Assembly (NCBI GenBank): GCA_028877045.1
Contig: JAGWPQ010000394.1
Coordinates: forward strand, 1-15,239
Length of the DNA: 15,239 nucleotides
DNA from: Bacteroidota bacterium
GTDB lineage: Bacteria > Bacteroidota > Bacteroidia > Chitinophagales > Chitinophagaceae
Reading direction: 5' to 3'
This document shows positions 13,300 to 15,239 of the stretch, piece by piece. Each line of letters opens with the position of its first letter. Position 1 is the stretch's first letter. Below the pieces are notes generated by a model. It was not told where the DNA came from. It saw only the letters and a list, made by a program, of their open reading frames with translations, and did no database searches. A program made the translations under genes and the position numbers.

Positions 13300-13318
13300 T
13301 GCAAAATCATATTTTGCA
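13300..13318. promoter_or_regulatory. Perfect palindrome upstream of the BamA-like gene
   Basis: TGCAAAAT and ATTTTGCA are perfect 8-bp inverted arms around CAT. It follows a direct repeat of AACTTAAC (13272-13279 and 13284-13291) and a -7-like TAACTTTA (13288-13295). Placement just downstream of a possible -7 box resembles a repressor operator, and it lacks the T-run of a terminator. The rest of the 260-bp gap after the permease shows nothing else. Confidence 0.4.
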
Positions 13319-13430
13319 ATAATAAGATTGCCGTTTATTTTTCAAATATCCCTTTTGTAAGACCATAAACAGTTGCATATAGGCTTCTGTTTTTAAAAAA
13401 TTAATCGTTATGCAGTAAGTAATTTCTTTT

Positions 13431-14627
13431 ATGATTAAACACCTTGTCTTTACAATTGTAATTTGCCTATTGCCCTTTTATATTTTTTGTCAGACTGATA
13501 ATTTGGAAAAAACAAGACCAACTGATAAGGATATTAAAGATTGGTTTTTAAAAAAAGGGTGGAATAAAAAAGTGATTGCAAAGAATAAATTTCTGTTTGC
13601 AATTCCAATTATCGGTTCTAATCCTTCCAACGGTTTTATATACGGTGCCGGCCTTACTTATATCTATAAAAAAAAATACTCTGAACGGTTTTCGGTATTT
13701 AGCAGTAACGCAACTTATTCAACAAAAGAATCCCTGAATTTAAATGCCAGAAGTAATATCTTTTGGATGAAAGATAAATTAGTTCTTAATGGCGACTGGC
13801 AGTATTTTATTTTTACAGAATCAACTTATGGTCTCGGAGGCTTACCAAATCTGGAGGAACAGTCATTGGAATACAGCCATATACGGTTTCATGAAACAGC
13901 TTCATGGAAAGTTTTTCCCGATCTTTTTGCCGGCATAGGATTTCATTATGACCGGTATCAAAATATTCAGGATGAAACCACCATTAATGGCAATGCAAAT
14001 ACATCCTATTATTCTTTATACAATTTAAAACATGGATTTAACCAAAAGGATAATACCACTGTGGGTTTAAGCCTGAATTTCTTATTTGATAATCGCGACA
14101 ATACCGTGAATAGTTATAAAGGATATTATGCAAACATTAATTATCGCATCAACAAAACAGGATTAGGAAGTAATGCCAACAGTAATTTATTATTAACTGA
14201 TCTCAGAACTTTTCATTCTCTTGATGTTGCAAAACGTCATGTTATTGCTTTGTGGTTATACGGAAATTTTGTTCTTAGCGGCGATGTGCCTTATTTATTA
14301 CTTCCCGCTTTAGGATATGATCAACGCCAAAGATCCGGAAGAGGTTATGCTTTCGGTTATTTAAGAGGTCAGAACCTGTTGTATGTCGAACCTGAATACC
14401 GTTTCCCGATTTCTGCAAATACGAATATCTTAGGCGGTGTCGTTTTTGCCAATTTTACTTCAACATCAAGTTATGAAAACAATATAAAATTGTTCAATTA
14501 TATATGGGGAGCTTATGGTACAGGCATCCGCGTCATGCTTGATAAACATTCACGGGCAAGATTGGATCTGGATGTAGCTATAGGCAATAAAGTAGGATTT
14601 TATTTAGGTATCAAGGAAACATTTTAA
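13431..14627 (+). CDS. BamA/Omp85-like outer-membrane barrel protein without POTRA domains
   Basis: A 398-residue outer-membrane protein. It has a signal peptide (MIKHLVFTIVICLLPFYIFCQ), a short charged stretch (about 25-50) instead of POTRA domains, then a barrel with the surface-antigen (Bac_surface_Ag) pattern: FAIPIIGSNPSNGFIYGAGL near the start, FLFDNRDNTVNSYKGYYANI in the middle, and RQRSGRGYAFGYLRGQNLLYVEPEYRFPI, which carries the RGY and YRF strands of Omp85 C-termini. It ends in Phe (GIKETF), as barrel-assembly substrates do. It is apparently monocistronic, between the permease and a TolC gene. Function unknown; Bacteroidota carry many such proteins beside envelope and efflux genes. 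There is no visible link to the sulfur regulon, because no dyad lies upstream. Confidence 0.85.
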   Translation: MIKHLVFTIVICLLPFYIFCQTDNLEKTRPTDKDIKDWFLKKGWNKKVIAKNKFLFAIPIIGSNPSNGFIYGAGLTYIYKKKYSERFSVFSSNATYSTKESLNLNARSNIFWMKDKLVLNGDWQYFIFTESTYGLGGLPNLEEQSLEYSHIRFHETASWKVFPDLFAGIGFHYDRYQNIQDETTINGNANTSYYSLYNLKHGFNQKDNTTVGLSLNFLFDNRDNTVNSYKGYYANINYRINKTGLGSNANSNLLLTDLRTFHSLDVAKRHVIALWLYGNFVLSGDVPYLLLPALGYDQRQRSGRGYAFGYLRGQNLLYVEPEYRFPISANTNILGGVVFANFTSTSSYENNIKLFNYIWGAYGTGIRVMLDKHSRARLDLDVAIGNKVGFYLGIKETF

Positions 14628-14710
14628 TGGCGATTGCAAAAGATGAAGAAAAATATATTTCGAACGAACAGCTTCAGCATCTCTTTACCTAAACCGTATT
14701 ACTAAAGCTT

Positions 14711-14755
14711 CGTGACTTTTGTTACTCTGCATGCATTTTCGGCATCTTAGTTTTG
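14711..14755 (+). promoter_or_regulatory. Dyad activator site and -7 box of the right-hand TolC gene
   Basis: CGTGACTTTTGTTACT (14711-14726) is a GTGAC-N4-GTTAC dyad. The -7 box TAGTTTTG (14748-14755) is a full TAnnTTTG match, and its G is 36.5 nt from the dyad centre. The start codon lies 17 bp downstream. This puts an efflux operon under the same control as the sulfide-oxidation genes. Confidence 0.7.
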
Positions 14756-14772
14756 CAGGAAATTAAAAGTTA

Positions 14773-15239
14773 ATGAACCGAAGAAAATATTTTATTTCCT
14801 TGATTGTTACTATTGCAATCTTTTCAAACGCATTTGTAACAAGCATTTCAGCACAAGACAATGTAAAGAGTTTAAGTTTAAATGAAGCCATTGCATCCAC
14901 ATTGAACAACAACAAATCCATTCAACTGGCAAAGCTGGATGAAAATATTGCTGCAAGCAATTACAAACAAACCGAAGCTATTTTTTTACCGCAGGTTGGT
15001 TTTTCTTATACAGCGATGAGTACCAATAATCCATTGAATGCATTTGGATTTAAGCTGCAGCAAAAAACTATTTCGGCCACAGATTTTAATCCCGATCTTT
15101 TAAATCATCCTTCAGGCACACCTGACTTCACAACAAAATTAGAAGTACAGCAACCGCTTATAAACATGGATATGTTGTATATGCGGAAAGGTGCTTTAAA
15201 ACAAACAGAAGTTTATCAATATAAAACACAACGCACTAA
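14773..15239 (+). CDS. TolC-family outer-membrane efflux protein, N-terminal part
   Basis: 155 codons run to the window end with no stop. A signal peptide (MNRRKYFISLIVTIAIFSNAFVTSISAQ) is followed by SLSLNEAIASTLNNNKSIQLAKLDENIAASNYKQTEAIFLPQVGFSY, the classic first TolC helix-strand unit, and later LEVQQPLINMDMLYMRKGA, the outer-barrel strand with its connecting helix. The start ATG lies 17 bp after the -7 box. The downstream genes (adaptor and RND pump, typically) would be outside the window. It is distinct in sequence from the TolC-type gene at the left edge, so these are two separate exporters. Substrate unknown. Confidence 0.92.
   Translation, partial: MNRRKYFISLIVTIAIFSNAFVTSISAQDNVKSLSLNEAIASTLNNNKSIQLAKLDENIAASNYKQTEAIFLPQVGFSYTAMSTNNPLNAFGFKLQQKTISATDFNPDLLNHPSGTPDFTTKLEVQQPLINMDMLYMRKGALKQTEVYQYKTQRT

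Noticed and set aside
1..15239. Mobile elements, tRNA or rRNA genes
   Set aside because: No transposase, integrase, terminal repeats of an insertion sequence, or cloverleaf-like sequence was seen on either strand.

Overview
The window looks like a chromosomal segment of a low-GC Bacteroidota member, most likely Chitinophagales/Sphingobacteriales-like. This rests on the AT-rich composition, the lack of clear Shine-Dalgarno sequences, -7 boxes of the TAnnTTTG type, and the protein families seen (FadL/OmpP1, TolC, BamA-like barrel, small HMA protein). Genus is not resolvable from sequence alone.

Layout. A TolC-family gene running off the left edge (minus) is preceded by a small hypothetical gene. 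Divergent to them lies thioredoxin - HMA-domain protein - ICMT-like membrane methyltransferase (plus). Next comes a minus-strand sulfide-oxidation operon, sulfide:quinone reductase - single-cysteine TusE/DsrC - DsrE2-like protein, closed by a strong hairpin terminator. Upstream of it is a second minus-strand operon, FadL-family outer-membrane channel - secreted DUF302-like protein. Divergent from that are a YeiE/CysL-like LysR regulator and a YeiH-type putative sulfate/sulfite exporter, then a second thioredoxin with a terminator. After about 600 bp of structured intergenic DNA comes ArsR - CPKC mini-thioredoxin - rhodanese - YraQ/ArsP-type permease. The window ends with a POTRA-less BamA-like barrel protein and the start of another TolC-family gene.

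How it fits together. Most genes belong to oxidation, relay, sensing or export of reduced sulfur: SQR makes sulfane sulfur, TusE/DsrE2/rhodanese/thioredoxins carry or reduce it, and YeiE/YeiH plausibly handle sulfite or sulfate. The FadL and DUF302-like pair may deal with a hydrophobic sulfur species at the envelope (inference).

Main finding. Six promoters share a 16-bp dyad of the Crp/Fnr type (consensus GTRAC-N4-GTYAC; close to TGTGA-N6-TCACA). Its centre lies 35.5-37.5 nt upstream of the last base of the -7 box, exactly 36.5 in four of six cases, which is the spacing of a class II activator centred near -41.5. The SQR and FadL promoters carry four tandem copies each, at exact 22-bp steps. 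This points to a regulon for sulfur and efflux genes, controlled by a Crp/Fnr-family protein encoded outside the window.
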